From Bacillota bacterium (GTDB lineage: Bacteria > Bacillota > UBA4882 > UBA8346), in NCBI GenBank assembly GCA_023429995.1, contig JAEZCE010000012.1, positions 116,830 to 180,829 on the forward strand: a stretch of 64,000 bases of DNA, in the 5' to 3' direction. Below, in pieces: positions 17,434-26,217 of the stretch. The notes beneath the pieces are model-generated. The model saw nothing but the letters and a program-made list of their open reading frames with translations. It did not search any database and was not told the origin of the DNA. A program made the position numbers and the translations under genes. Position 1 is the first letter of the stretch; each line of letters opens with the position of its first letter.

Positions 17434-18453
17434 TCAGAACTGGCTCAAAAAACGACTGTCGTTTTCATAAAAAACCCGGATATCTTTGATGTCATATTTC
17501 AGCATCGCAATCCGTTCCACTCCCATCCCAAAGGCAAAACCGGACACTTTCGAAGGGTCATAGCCGGACATTTTTAAAACCTTGGGATGGACGGAACCGG
17601 AGCCGAGAATTTCCAGCCAACCGGTTCCTTTACATACCCGGCAGCCTTTTCCGCCACAACCGCAAGACACATCCACTTCCGCGCTGGGTTCAGTGAACGG
17701 GAAAAAGCTGGGTCTAAGCCGGATCTGGCGTTCCTCGCCAAAAAGTTTCTTGGCGAAGACTGTCAAAACTCCTTTTAAATCGCCGAAAGTTACTCCTTTA
17801 TCAACCAGCAACCCTTCCACCTGATTGAACATGGGGGAATGGGTTGCATCCAGGGCGTCCCTGCGGTATACCCGGCCTGGAGCGATAATCCGGATAGGGT
17901 TGGGGCAAAACTTCTCCATCGTCCGCACCTGAACCGGAGAAGTCTGGGTCCGTAACAACACATCCTGGGTGATATAAAGGGAATCCTGCATATCCCGGGC
18001 CGGATGATCCGGCGGCAGGTTGAGCGCTTCAAAATTATAGTAGTCGGTTTCGATTTCCGGCCCTTCGGCGATGGTAAAACCAAGGCCCATAAAAATCTCT
18101 TCAATCTCCTCCAATACCAATTGGAGAGGATGGCCGTGACCCACCGGGGATTTACGGCCCGGCAGAAAAATATCCAGTTTCTCACTGGCCAGTCTTTGCT
18201 GTTGTTCCTGGTCGGCCAAAACCCGGCCCCGCTGCTCCAATAAGGTTTCGATTTTTTCCCGGACCTGATTCACCAGTTCTCCAATGACCGGCCTTTCTTC
18301 CGGAGAGAGAGAGCCCATTCCCCTCAATATCGAGGTCAAAGAACCTTTTTTCCCCAGGTATTTGACACGGATCTCATTCAACTGGGAACTTTCATTCGAA
18401 GCATTAATTTCACTTAGCGCTTCCTGATTTAACTTTTCCAACTGTTCCTTCAT
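17434..18453 (-). CDS. pheS: phenylalanyl-tRNA synthetase alpha subunit
   Basis: A 339-residue catalytic subunit, the usual length. An N-terminal coiled coil (1-85) precedes the class II catalytic core with motif 2 (GRVYRRDALDATH) and motif 3 (GFAFGMGVERIAML) near the end; substrate-pocket residues are in SCGCGGKGCRVCKGTGW. ATG 18453 follows GGAGGCC. The T-box terminator ends about 90 bp upstream. Neighbours trmH and a YqzL-like gene match the order seen in other Bacillota. Confidence 0.97.
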   Translation of the reverse strand: MKEQLEKLNQEALSEINASNESSQLNEIRVKYLGKKGSLTSILRGMGSLSPEERPVIGELVNQVREKIETLLEQRGRVLADQEQQQRLASEKLDIFLPGRKSPVGHGHPLQLVLEEIEEIFMGLGFTIAEGPEIETDYYNFEALNLPPDHPARDMQDSLYITQDVLLRTQTSPVQVRTMEKFCPNPIRIIAPGRVYRRDALDATHSPMFNQVEGLLVDKGVTFGDLKGVLTVFAKKLFGEERQIRLRPSFFPFTEPSAEVDVSCGCGGKGCRVCKGTGWLEILGSGSVHPKVLKMSGYDPSKVSGFAFGMGVERIAMLKYDIKDIRVFYENDSRFLSQF

Positions 18454-18548
18454 ACTATCGGCCTCCTGGAAAACTTCAAATTATAATCAAGTTCTTCCTT
18501 GTTTATAGAATCCTGGCGTTTACAGAAAAAATTAACAGCCCGGAAAAA

Positions 18549-18889
18549 TAAAAAAACCTTTCATCCCCATCGGGACGAAAGGTCAGTTTCGTTAAACCAC
18601 CCAAAAAATGTAAGTAACAAGTACGGGATATCATCCGATACTTCCTCCGGATAACGGTGGAGCGCCGTCTCAGCCTACTATTCGCAGCAAAGTTCCATGG
18701 AACGGTGTTGCACGTTCAGCCTGCAGTTCAAGAGAGAACTTCCCTTAACGCGCTGCATGCGCATTAGTAACACCGGATTTGGGAAAGGTTTTCAGTCAAC
18801 GCTGACGCGAGCCCTTTCTTCCTGTATCCATCCCGGATGCGGTACTTTTCTCCATCATCACTTTTTCATATGAAATTTTGGCGCTTTTT
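18549..18889 (-). promoter_or_regulatory. T-box leader (tRNA-Phe-sensing) of pheST
   Basis: The minus-strand leader ends with a T-box motif GGGTGGTTTAACGAAACT (18585-18602), whose UGGU should pair with the ACCA end of uncharged tRNA-Phe. A terminator follows: ACCTTTCGTCCC and GGGGATGAAAGGT with a T-run (18549-18583). Upstream, AGTAGG ... ACGG ... CCGTTATC (about 18645-18690) matches the conserved stem III region, and GGAGAAAAGTA lies near the 5' end. I could not confidently place the UUC specifier codon in stem I. Confidence 0.85.
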
Positions 18890-18895
18890 GCGCAT

Positions 18896-18925
18896 AAAGT
18901 ATTCACGCTAGACCGGTTCTTACAA
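18896..18925 (-). promoter_or_regulatory. candidate promoter of the pheST leader
   Basis: TTGTAA (18920-18925) and TACTTT (18896-18901) are 18 bp apart on the minus strand and place the transcript start at the T-box 5' end. The boxes overlap the end of the small upstream gene. Confidence 0.4.
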
Positions 18926-19004
18926 TCTCCCGATAAATCAGATAGGCGGTGATTGAACCTGTCGTCTCAAAGACTTTCCAAAAAAAATCCGCAGACAATG
19001 TCAC
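18903..19004 (-). CDS. YqzL-like small protein
   Basis: A 33-residue product with the core FFWKVFETTGSITAYLIYRE, which fits the F-W-x-x-F-x-x-TGSI-x-x-YL-x-x-KE pattern of the YqzL family, whose function is unknown. GTG 19004 is preceded by AAAAGGGG about 11 bp away. An in-frame GTG at 19052 (49 residues) would leave almost no leader after the promoter at 19069-19097. It lies between trmH and pheS. The family link comes from pattern memory and is moderate. Confidence 0.5.
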   Translation of the reverse strand: MTLSADFFWKVFETTGSITAYLIYREIVRTGLA

Positions 19005-19068
19005 TTCAATATCATCCCCTTTTTCACTGACTGTTGTCGTGAAAACGGTCACCGCAAAGCCTAAAAAT

Positions 19069-19097
19069 ATTATATCAGAGCCCTTTAACTTTTACAA
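19069..19097 (-). promoter_or_regulatory. sigma-A promoter of the YqzL-like gene
   Basis: TTGTAA (19092-19097) and TATAAT (19069-19074) lie 17 bp apart on the minus strand, overlapping the 3' end of the trmH gene. Confidence 0.6.
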
Positions 19098-19891
19098 GTC
19101 TCTTTCATACTGCGTTGCCGGATGGCTTCATAAATTAAAATTCCGGCGCAAACGGCTACATTTAAGGATTCCGCGCTTCCAGGCTGGGGAATTTTCACTT
19201 TTTGAATTGAAAATTTTTCCCATTCTTCCTGGAATCCTCGGCCTTCATTTCCCACCAGTATCAAAGTTGGAGAGGTCATATCCCGCTCGAAGTAAACTTG
19301 ATCCGCCTTGGCATCACCGGCGATGATCTGAATATGGCGCTTTTCGGCCTCTCTGAAAATGTTCTCCGGCGTTAAGCCTCTATCAATCCTCAAGTGAAAA
19401 ATACCGCCCTGGCTTGAGCGCACCACTTTCCCCTGATAGGGATCGGCAGAGCGTGAGGTCATTAAAACTCCATCCAAGGCGCCGGCCCAGGCTGTCCGGA
19501 TAATTGTTCCCACATTCCCCGGATCTTGAAGATTGTCGATAATGATTCCCAGGTTAATGGAAGATAGGTCCAAGTCGCGCCGTTCTTCCGGGAGATCCAA
19601 AAGGGCTATGATCCCCTGGGGATTTTCGGTTTCGCAGATTTTTGAAAAAACCGTTTCCGAAACTTCATAACCCTCGTATTGATCCTTCAATGCTTCTAAA
19701 AGTTGGACACCCTCAACTGAATTCGTTAGCTTTGCCGACCAAAAAAAATACCGCGGCATTATCCCTGATTTCAAAGCCTCTTGCACCAGGTGGATTCCCT
19801 CGGCTAGATATAGTTTCTGCTCCAACCGGCCCTTTTTATGGTGTAAACTGCTGACATTTTTGATTAAATTATTGGCGCAACTGGTAATCAA
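19085..19891 (-). CDS. TrmH/SpoU-family RNA 2'-O-methyltransferase
   Basis: A 268-residue SAM-dependent rRNA/tRNA ribose methyltransferase. The N-terminal substrate-binding domain (1-95) includes YLAEGIHLVQEAL. The SPOUT knot has all three motifs: NLQDPGNVGTIIRTA near 125, LILVGNEGRGF near 210, and the SAM loop IPQPGSAESLNVAVCAGIL near 235-255. It corresponds to the ysgA-type gene upstream of pheS in many Bacillota. The exact RNA target is not known from sequence. Confidence 0.92.
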   Translation of the reverse strand: MITSCANNLIKNVSSLHHKKGRLEQKLYLAEGIHLVQEALKSGIMPRYFFWSAKLTNSVEGVQLLEALKDQYEGYEVSETVFSKICETENPQGIIALLDLPEERRDLDLSSINLGIIIDNLQDPGNVGTIIRTAWAGALDGVLMTSRSADPYQGKVVRSSQGGIFHLRIDRGLTPENIFREAEKRHIQIIAGDAKADQVYFERDMTSPTLILVGNEGRGFQEEWEKFSIQKVKIPQPGSAESLNVAVCAGILIYEAIRQRSMKETCKS

Positions 19892-19937
19892 TGAGAACTC
19901 TCCTTGGCGTCATTAGCGATTGGTTATTGGAAAAAAA

Positions 19938-20678
19938 TCACGGTAATTTCTTAATTTGCTCGATCCGGTTATCGATCGTGGGATGGGTTGACAGAAAAGG
20001 TAGAAATTTGGAGGCGTCGCCGTTTTGGCTTTGGAAACGCTGCCAGAAATTTACGATATCCTGTTTATTATACCCTGCTTGTTCCATAATTTCTACCCCC
20101 CGGCGATCCGCCTCCATTTCAGCCTGGCGGCTATACCCCAGTTGGGATAATCTCAGAGAAATCCCAGCCATTCCTGCTACTTCCTTTGTATTTCCCTTAT
20201 CGCGCTGCTGGTTCAAAATGAGGCTGAAGGCCACCGAAAAGCCGATGGCGCGATAAATAGCCTTCATCGCGTGATTGCATTCAATGTGCGCCATCTCGTG
20301 GCCTAAAACTCCCGCCAGTTCACCGTCATTTTTGACCATTGACAACAGGCCCGTGTTGATACATACATACCCCGCAGGCAGGGCAAAAGCATTGGGGGTA
20401 TCATCCCGGACCACAGTCAGGGTATAATCCAATTCCCGGTCCCGCCTACAATTGTTCGCCAAACGCCGGAATACCCGCTGGAGATCCTGTTCTCTGGTTT
20501 TTGGTAAACGAACCACGGCTTTTTCCGTGGTCACACTTTGATAATTACTGCGCCCAAGCTCTCTTTCCAATCTGAGCGCCCAGGATTCCACCGTGGAATT
20601 GGCGAAACCGACGGACTGAACTAGGAATACACTCAAAATAAAAATCAATAATCGGCTAACTTTTTTATGAATTCGCAT
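19938..20678 (-). CDS. M48-family metalloprotease, exported
   Basis: A 246-residue zinc protease. A signal peptide spans residues 1-27 (LLIFILSVFLVQSVGFA). The zinc site HEMAH (GVLGHEMAHIECNHA) lies near 125 and the third ligand region EMEADRRGVEIM near 195, as in BepA/LoiP-like M48 proteins. ATG 20678 follows GGGGG; a longer frame to 20741 lacks a ribosome site. It probably acts outside the cytoplasmic membrane in envelope protein quality control. Confidence 0.87.
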   Translation of the reverse strand: MRIHKKVSRLLIFILSVFLVQSVGFANSTVESWALRLERELGRSNYQSVTTEKAVVRLPKTREQDLQRVFRRLANNCRRDRELDYTLTVVRDDTPNAFALPAGYVCINTGLLSMVKNDGELAGVLGHEMAHIECNHAMKAIYRAIGFSVAFSLILNQQRDKGNTKEVAGMAGISLRLSQLGYSRQAEMEADRRGVEIMEQAGYNKQDIVNFWQRFQSQNGDASKFLPFLSTHPTIDNRIEQIKKLP

Positions 20679-20772
20679 GAGTCCCCCAAGAAGAAATTGC
20701 TCCCCTTTTACTCTTTCTTGAGGTTTCCCGTAAAAAAACAAATTTCCTGCTGGTCAATATTACCTGAACCCG

Positions 20773-21750
20773 TTAGGGTTGCATTATCTTTTTTTTGATC
20801 CATTTTCCCGAAACGGAAAGATCATTGTCGCTCCACGGGCCACCCATGCCCGTTCCCGGCAATAAGGCCGCGCTCGACTCATTCTTATTTGAGAAGGACC
20901 AATTGACCCAGCTCAATTTGTGCTTATCCATCCAATCCAGCCATTGCTGGGCCCCCTCCAGGAAAACCCCGCCGCCGCCGGTACAGTCCGAGACGCCCCA
21001 TTCGGTCACGAAAATCCCAACCCCTTTGGAGAGAGCATCCTCGGCGTTATTCCGTAAACTTTGGCCATGAGTGCCAGCGTAAAAATGAAGGGCGTACATA
21101 ATATTGGAGAATTTCAGCGGAGCCTCGGCGGCGGCCTTAACCCCCTGGCTCCAGGTATCCGTGCCCACCACAATAATGTTATCGGGATCAATGGCCCGGA
21201 TCGCCGGAATGATGAATTCGGCATAGGGTTTAATCCGCCCTTCCCATGACACGGCGTCTCCATTGGGCTCATTGCAAATTTCATAAATGAGATTGGGAAA
21301 TTTGCCGTACCGTTTGGCTATTTCCACAAAGAAAGCCCTGGATTCCCTCTGGTATTGATTGGGATCCCCATCGGAAAGAATATGCCAGTCGACAATGACA
21401 TAAATGCCTTCCGCTATGGCGGCATCGACCAACCTTTTCACCTTTTCCTTAAAGGACGGATCATCAATAAAACCATTCTCCTTGGTGTACATGGCGACCC
21501 GCAAAACCGAAATATGCCAATCGCGAACCAAATTTTTAACGGTTTCACCGCTATAGGGACTCCATAATCCCAGGGTGCTCATACCTTTCAATTGGACGGG
21601 ACTTCCCTTATGGTCGCACAACCGCCCGTTTTTAACTTGCAAAAAATTATACCGACTGACTACAGAGGATGAACCCCACGAGATATTGGCGATGAAAAAC
21701 AAATTCACCACCAGAACTATCATCATGCTTTTTACTAATCTTTTTTTCAC
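20773..21750 (-). CDS. GH5-family glycoside hydrolase (endoglucanase type), secreted
   Basis: A 325-residue TIM-barrel hydrolase with a signal sequence (MIVLVVNLFFIANISWGSSS). The acid/base Glu is in IYEICNEPNGD near residue 150 and the nucleophile Glu in IFVTEWGVSD near 240, the two hallmarks of family 5 cellulases. GTG 21750 is chosen for GAGAGGAG eight bases upstream; the longer frame has no ribosome site. It lacks a carbohydrate-binding module. It likely cuts beta-1,4-glucans outside the cell and stands alone in orientation with the M48 gene. Confidence 0.9.
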   Translation of the reverse strand: MKKRLVKSMMIVLVVNLFFIANISWGSSSVVSRYNFLQVKNGRLCDHKGSPVQLKGMSTLGLWSPYSGETVKNLVRDWHISVLRVAMYTKENGFIDDPSFKEKVKRLVDAAIAEGIYVIVDWHILSDGDPNQYQRESRAFFVEIAKRYGKFPNLIYEICNEPNGDAVSWEGRIKPYAEFIIPAIRAIDPDNIIVVGTDTWSQGVKAAAEAPLKFSNIMYALHFYAGTHGQSLRNNAEDALSKGVGIFVTEWGVSDCTGGGGVFLEGAQQWLDWMDKHKLSWVNWSFSNKNESSAALLPGTGMGGPWSDNDLSVSGKWIKKKIMQP

Positions 21751-21921
21751 AGCGACAACTCCTCTCCCACCTGATTTCAATATACCATTAATTTCCAAAC
21801 AAATCCATCGTAAACTTTATCCGGGATGGTTCCTCTTATCACCGGATTGGCCCTTTTCCAACCTAAAAAGCCTATTAGATGTTAAAAATTGTATACCGAC
21901 AACTTCAAATCGATAATGAGG

Positions 21922-21950
21922 TTGACAATTTTTTTAGCGGCTGTTATGAT
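21922..21950 (+). promoter_or_regulatory. strong sigma-A promoter of the opuC operon
   Basis: TTGACA (21922-21927) and TATGAT (21945-21950) with exactly 17 bp between them, about 115 bp before the ATPase gene. The long leader could hold regulator sites. Confidence 0.78.
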
Positions 21951-22065
21951 AAAAACAACGGATATACTTTCATTATACATATTCAATCTCTCCGGAAGGC
22001 TCATAAAATCCATCTCAGCATGATTTTAGCCACAGAAATCCGGAATTCATTGAGGAGGAAGCTGC

Positions 22066-23196
22066 ATGATAAAACTCCAAAACATCACCAAAACTTACAA
22101 CAAAACACCGGTGGTTCACAATTTGAATTTGGAAATTGAGAAAGGAAAATTCGTGGTATTTATTGGCCCCAGCGGTTGCGGCAAAACAACCACTCTCAAA
22201 ATGATCAACCGCCTGATCGAACCCAGCTCCGGTTCAATTTTCATCGATGATACCGACATCACCCGGGTCAATCCGGTTTTACTCCGGCGCCAAATCGGTT
22301 ATGTCATCCAACAGATCGGTTTGTTTCCCAATATGACGATTGCTCAAAATATTGAAGTCGTCCCGAAACTCTTGAAATGGCCCAGGGAAAAACGGAGAAA
22401 CCGCACCCGGGAATTGCTGCAATTGGTCGATATGGACGCTGATCAGTATATGGACCGTTATCCCTCGGAGCTCAGCGGCGGACAACAACAACGAATCGGT
22501 GTATTAAGGGCTCTGGCCGTTGAACCGCCGATTATCCTGATGGATGAGCCATTCGGCGCCCTCGATCCAATCACCCGGGAAACCTTGCAGGATGAATTGA
22601 AAAAAATCCAAAAAAGGCTCCACAAAACGGTGGTCTTCGTAACCCATGACATGGACGAAGCCCTGAAAATGGGGGATATTATCGTGCTGATGAAAGATGG
22701 AAATATTGTTCAGGCCGCTTCGCCCGAAGAGTTGCTGACCAATCCGGCCAATGACTTTGTGGCGGAATTCATCGGCAAACACCGTTTTCATACCGGTTTG
22801 GATGTGGAAACCGTGGAAGACGTAATGAAGGCCAATCCGGTCACTGTCTCCCATGATAAAGGCATTGCCGAAAGCATTTCCCTGATGCGTCAAAAGGCCG
22901 TCGACGCTCTGATCGTCGTGGACCAGGAAAATAGACTGGAAGGAATCCTGACCATTGAGAAGATACGCCTGCATGGTAAAAGCGGCCGCAGCATTTGCGA
23001 CTTGATCGATTCCCAAGTCCCAACCGCCAAAATCACCGCCAATGCCAAATCCGTATTCGATGATCTGATTCACCAAAATCTCAAATTTATCATAGCTGTT
23101 GATGACGACAACCATGTACGGGGAATCGTCACCAAGACCAGCATGGTTAAGGCTTTGGCGGAAGTAGTATGGAAAGGAAACGAACATGCTTCTTGA
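22066..23196 (+). CDS. opuCA: osmoprotectant ABC transporter ATPase with CBS pair (OpuCA type)
   Basis: A 376-residue ATPase for glycine betaine/carnitine/choline uptake. Walker A is GPSGCGKTT near 36, the signature LSGGQQQR near 137, Walker B ILMDEP near 157 and the switch His in VTHDMDE near 192. Residues 255-376 form two CBS repeats; in some Bacillota OpuCA CBS domains bind c-di-AMP and inhibit transport. ATG 22066 follows GAGGAGG. It overlaps the permease gene by 11 bp. A BusR-like regulator lies convergently after the operon. Confidence 0.93.
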   Translation: MIKLQNITKTYNKTPVVHNLNLEIEKGKFVVFIGPSGCGKTTTLKMINRLIEPSSGSIFIDDTDITRVNPVLLRRQIGYVIQQIGLFPNMTIAQNIEVVPKLLKWPREKRRNRTRELLQLVDMDADQYMDRYPSELSGGQQQRIGVLRALAVEPPIILMDEPFGALDPITRETLQDELKKIQKRLHKTVVFVTHDMDEALKMGDIIVLMKDGNIVQAASPEELLTNPANDFVAEFIGKHRFHTGLDVETVEDVMKANPVTVSHDKGIAESISLMRQKAVDALIVVDQENRLEGILTIEKIRLHGKSGRSICDLIDSQVPTAKITANAKSVFDDLIHQNLKFIIAVDDDNHVRGIVTKTSMVKALAEVVWKGNEHAS

Positions 23197-23830
23197 CATG
23201 GTTACATTTACGCTTCAAAAAAAGCAGCTGATTTTCAATGCCATCTTCCAGCATATTTTTATCTCCCTGGTCGCTGTAGTGATAGGCGCCATGATTGCTG
23301 TTCCGCTGGGCATTTTTTTAAACCGGAAAAAAAAGATTGCGGGGCCCGTGATGACCACGGCCGGGATCATTCAAACCATACCTAGCCTGGTTTTTTTCGG
23401 AATGGCAATGCCACTGCTGGGAATTGGCGTGAAAACCGGATTGACGGTGCTGATTCTCTACTCGATTTTGCCGATTTTACAAAACACCTATGTGGGAATT
23501 CACGAAATCGACCGGCATTATATTGAAGCCGCCAAAGGCATGGGGATGAGCGCGCTTCAAGTGCTCTTGAGGATAGAATTGCCGCTGGCATTGCCGGTAA
23601 TTGTCGCCGGCGTCAGAATATCCACCGTCTATATTATCAGTTGGGCTACAGTGGCGGCTTTGATTGGCGCCGGCGGATTGGGAGATCTGATTTTTACCGG
23701 CCTGCAAACCTATAACTATCATATGATTCTTTCCGGCGCGCTGCCTGCTTGTCTCCTGGCTATCATCGCCGGATTCCTGATCGGCGGATTGCAAAAAGCC
23801 GTAACTCCCAAAGGATTACGCAAGTTTTAA
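23186..23830 (+). CDS. opuCB: osmoprotectant ABC transporter permease (OpuCB type)
   Basis: A 214-residue inner-membrane permease with about five helices. The EAA-type loop HYIEAAKGMGMSALQVLLRIE near 112-132 and the closing GGLGDLIFTG motif are typical of OpuCB/OpuBB. It starts inside the ATPase gene end with GGAAACGAAC upstream, so translation is coupled. It pairs with the second permease at 23847. Confidence 0.92.
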   Translation: MLLDMVTFTLQKKQLIFNAIFQHIFISLVAVVIGAMIAVPLGIFLNRKKKIAGPVMTTAGIIQTIPSLVFFGMAMPLLGIGVKTGLTVLILYSILPILQNTYVGIHEIDRHYIEAAKGMGMSALQVLLRIELPLALPVIVAGVRISTVYIISWATVAALIGAGGLGDLIFTGLQTYNYHMILSGALPACLLAIIAGFLIGGLQKAVTPKGLRKF

Positions 23831-23846
23831 AAAAGGAGGATGCGAT

Positions 23847-24452
23847 TTGTCGGAAATTCTAATCTCAACCTATCAACATTTACAAATCACTTTTAGCGGC
23901 GTCATCCTCGCCGTGGTGACCGGCATTATCACCGGGATCGCAATTACCCGGCATAAAACCCTTGCCGGAATGGTAATGTCGCTGACCGACATCATTCAAA
24001 CCGTACCGTCCTTGGCTTTACTGGCTATTTTGATGATGTTTTTCGGACTCGGAGACACCACCGTAATTGTGGCCTTGTTTCTGTACTCGCTTTTGCCGAT
24101 CGTGCGCAATACCTATATCGGAATTTCAAGCGTCAATCTAGGTTTGCTGGAAGCCGGAACCGGGATGGGCATGACCAAAATCCAGCTGCTGATGAAAGTA
24201 AAACTACCGCTGGCCTTGCCGATCATACTTTCCGGAATCCGGGTTGCCCTGGTGACCGCCCTTGGCATCGCCACTATCGGAGTGTTAATCGGTTCAGGCG
24301 GATTAGGTTACTTAATCTATAGAGGTGTTCAAATGGCAAATGTTTCCATGATCGTTTCCGGGGCCATCCCTTTGTCCCTGCTTGCCATCGGTAGCGATTT
24401 GCTACTGGAATATGCCGAAAAAAAATTAGTCCAGTCTAAAAAAAGGAATTAA
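23847..24452 (+). CDS. opuCD: osmoprotectant ABC transporter permease (OpuCD type)
   Basis: A 201-residue permease with five helices, the EAA-type loop GLLEAGTGMGMTKIQLLMKV and the GGLGYLIYRGV motif. The TTG start at 23847 follows AAAGGAGG. It is a diverged paralogue of the permease just upstream; the two form the heterodimeric channel. Confidence 0.92.
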   Translation: MSEILISTYQHLQITFSGVILAVVTGIITGIAITRHKTLAGMVMSLTDIIQTVPSLALLAILMMFFGLGDTTVIVALFLYSLLPIVRNTYIGISSVNLGLLEAGTGMGMTKIQLLMKVKLPLALPIILSGIRVALVTALGIATIGVLIGSGGLGYLIYRGVQMANVSMIVSGAIPLSLLAIGSDLLLEYAEKKLVQSKKRN

Positions 24453-24464
24453 AGGAGGATGTTG

Positions 24465-25367
24465 ATGAAACAAAAATTATGGATGGGGTTTTTGGCTTTA
24501 TTATTATTGGTAAGTGTGGGAATTTTAGCCGGTTGCGGCTCCTCTTCGGACAAAATCACCATTGGTTCCAAAAATTTTACCGAGAACATGGTCTTGGGAG
24601 AAATTTTCTCCCAGTTGATTCAGGACAAAACCGATTTAAAAGTATCGTATAAAGAAAATCTCGGCGGTACCATGGTTTGTTTCGAGGCTCTCAAAAAAGG
24701 GGATTTGGACATCTATCCGGAATACACCGGAACGGGTCTGACAGCCCATTTAAAAATGGATGTCCTCAACGATCCGGACCGCGTTTACGCCATTGTCAAA
24801 AAGGAATTTGCCGAGCGCTTTAAGATTGAGTGGTTGAATCCCCTCGGTTTAAACAATACTTATGCCGTGGCAGTCAAGGAAAGCTTTGCGGATAAAAACA
24901 ACATCACCCAAGTAAGCCAGTTGGCTCCCTTATCTTCCAATTTAAAGTTTGGGGCGGAACATGAATTTTTTGACCGCCAGGATGGTTTTGATGGAATGAT
25001 CCGGGCTTACGGACTTCATTTCAAGGGTGAACCGCTGAAAATGGATGTGGCCTTAAAATACCAGGCCATCGCCGAAGGCAAAATTGATGTCACCGACGCC
25101 TTTTCCACCGACGGGCAACTGATCCGCTATCAATTAAAAGTCCTGGAGGACGATAAAAACTTCTTCCCTCCCTATTATGCGGCGCCGCTCATCCGGGAGC
25201 AGACACTCAAGAAACATCCGGAGTTGAAAGAAGTTCTCAACCTGCTGGCCGGAAAAATCGATGATGCCGAAATGCAACAAATGAATTATCAAGTGGAATG
25301 CGAGAAAAAAGCCATTAAGGATGTGGCCCGCGATTTTCTAGTCCAAAAGGGATTGATTGAGAATTAA
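24465..25367 (+). CDS. opuCC: osmoprotectant-binding lipoprotein (OpuCC type)
   Basis: A 300-residue substrate-binding protein of the quaternary-ammonium group. The lipobox LAGC near residues 20-23 predicts lipid anchoring. The mature start KITIGSKNFTENMVLGEI and the PEYTGTGL segment are highly typical. I choose ATG 24465 with AAAGGAGG upstream; the ATG at 24459 lies too near. It is last in the operon and ends just before a strong terminator. Confidence 0.93.
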   Translation: MKQKLWMGFLALLLLVSVGILAGCGSSSDKITIGSKNFTENMVLGEIFSQLIQDKTDLKVSYKENLGGTMVCFEALKKGDLDIYPEYTGTGLTAHLKMDVLNDPDRVYAIVKKEFAERFKIEWLNPLGLNNTYAVAVKESFADKNNITQVSQLAPLSSNLKFGAEHEFFDRQDGFDGMIRAYGLHFKGEPLKMDVALKYQAIAEGKIDVTDAFSTDGQLIRYQLKVLEDDKNFFPPYYAAPLIREQTLKKHPELKEVLNLLAGKIDDAEMQQMNYQVECEKKAIKDVARDFLVQKGLIEN

Positions 25368-25380
25368 AAAAATCAACAAG

Positions 25381-25428
25381 AGGCTGCTATAAAACCAGAA
25401 TTGAACTGATTTTATAACAGCCTTTTTT
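25381..25428. terminator. terminator between opuC and the BusR-like gene
   Basis: AGGCTGCTATAAAA and TTTTATAACAGCCT form a 14-base stem with one mismatch, followed by T6 on the plus strand. It ends the opuC operon; the other side is less T-rich. Confidence 0.85.
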
Positions 25429-26080
25429 AATTGGGCTGGTGCTCCATTTCTTTGGTTTCCTTCATAAAATGTTTGATTCTTTCTAAAATGCTCATTTCAC
25501 CGACAACCAAGATGGAATCGCCTTTTTCAAAACCGATATAGGGTCCGGGGGAAAGGATTAAGGTTCCCTTTCTCCGAATGCCAACGATAGTAGCGCCGGT
25601 GTTTTGCCAGAATTTAGTGTCGGTAACGGTTTTGCCAATCAGGTGGGAGTCAGGGGCAATCTCGATTTCCAGCGGGGAAATTGGATCGGTATTTTTCAGC
25701 CGATCGGCGAAATCAATTATTTTATCTAAGATGGTTTCGACTTCCGTCTCAAGCTGTTGTTTTTGAATTAACAGCTTTTTAACGTCAGCTTTTAGAGAAC
25801 TAATGGATTCTTTATTTTGAAACCTTTGAATGAAAGCATAAGCGTTCTGTTTTGAATGAATAAAAATACCGCTCCCCTGGCTGGAGATAACCACTTTCAT
25901 GTCTTCAAGTAAAAATACCGCCCGTCTGATCGTTTCCGGAGAGACATTATACTCCCCGGCCAATGTTGAACGGCCGGATATGCGATCGCCTTCTTTGAAT
26001 TCACCCTTGGATATTCTTCCTGCTATATCAATTGCGATCTTACGGTATAGCGGAACATCAATATCAATAATTTGCTCCAC
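25427..26080 (-). CDS. GntR-HTH / RCK_C regulator, BusR-like
   Basis: A 217-residue regulator in three parts: GntR-type winged helix (about 5-75, STLAGEYNVSPETIRRAVFLL), a helical linker (80-135), and an RCK_C/TrkA_C domain (140-210, with LIGKTVTDTKFWQNTGATIVG and DSILVVGE). This order is that of BusR, the c-di-AMP-dependent repressor of a betaine transporter in lactococci and streptococci. GTG 26080 follows GGAGGAACGTCC. Its position next to opuC supports control of that operon. The c-di-AMP link is inferred from the family. Confidence 0.85.
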   Translation of the reverse strand: MEQIIDIDVPLYRKIAIDIAGRISKGEFKEGDRISGRSTLAGEYNVSPETIRRAVFLLEDMKVVISSQGSGIFIHSKQNAYAFIQRFQNKESISSLKADVKKLLIQKQQLETEVETILDKIIDFADRLKNTDPISPLEIEIAPDSHLIGKTVTDTKFWQNTGATIVGIRRKGTLILSPGPYIGFEKGDSILVVGEMSILERIKHFMKETKEMEHQPN

Positions 26081-26141
26081 GGACGTTCCTCCGAAAAAAT
26101 TTTCCGCGCCAGGTCCATTCCCTGAAATTGGCACGACTTTT

Positions 26142-26149
26142 ATTATACC
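26142..26149 (-). promoter_or_regulatory. extended -10 promoter of the BusR-like gene
   Basis: TGGTATAAT on the minus strand (TATAAT at 26142-26147) with no good -35. An extended -10 promoter is likely. Confidence 0.45.
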
Positions 26150-26184
26150 ATTTTTTCAGCAACTCTCCATCTTTGAAAACAAAA

Positions 26185-26212
26185 AACCCGCTATTTGAAA
26201 TAACGGGTTTTT
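26185..26212. terminator. terminator after RNase P RNA (bidirectional)
   Basis: AAACCCGTTA and TAGCGGGTTT form a stem followed by a T-run on the minus strand, just after the RNase P RNA. It also has T residues in the plus direction. Confidence 0.8.
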
Positions 26213-26217
26213 CAGAT

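Noticed and set aside
22504..23199. 231-codon minus-strand frame
   Set aside because: It is antisense to opuCA; an opposite-strand shadow of a well-supported gene.
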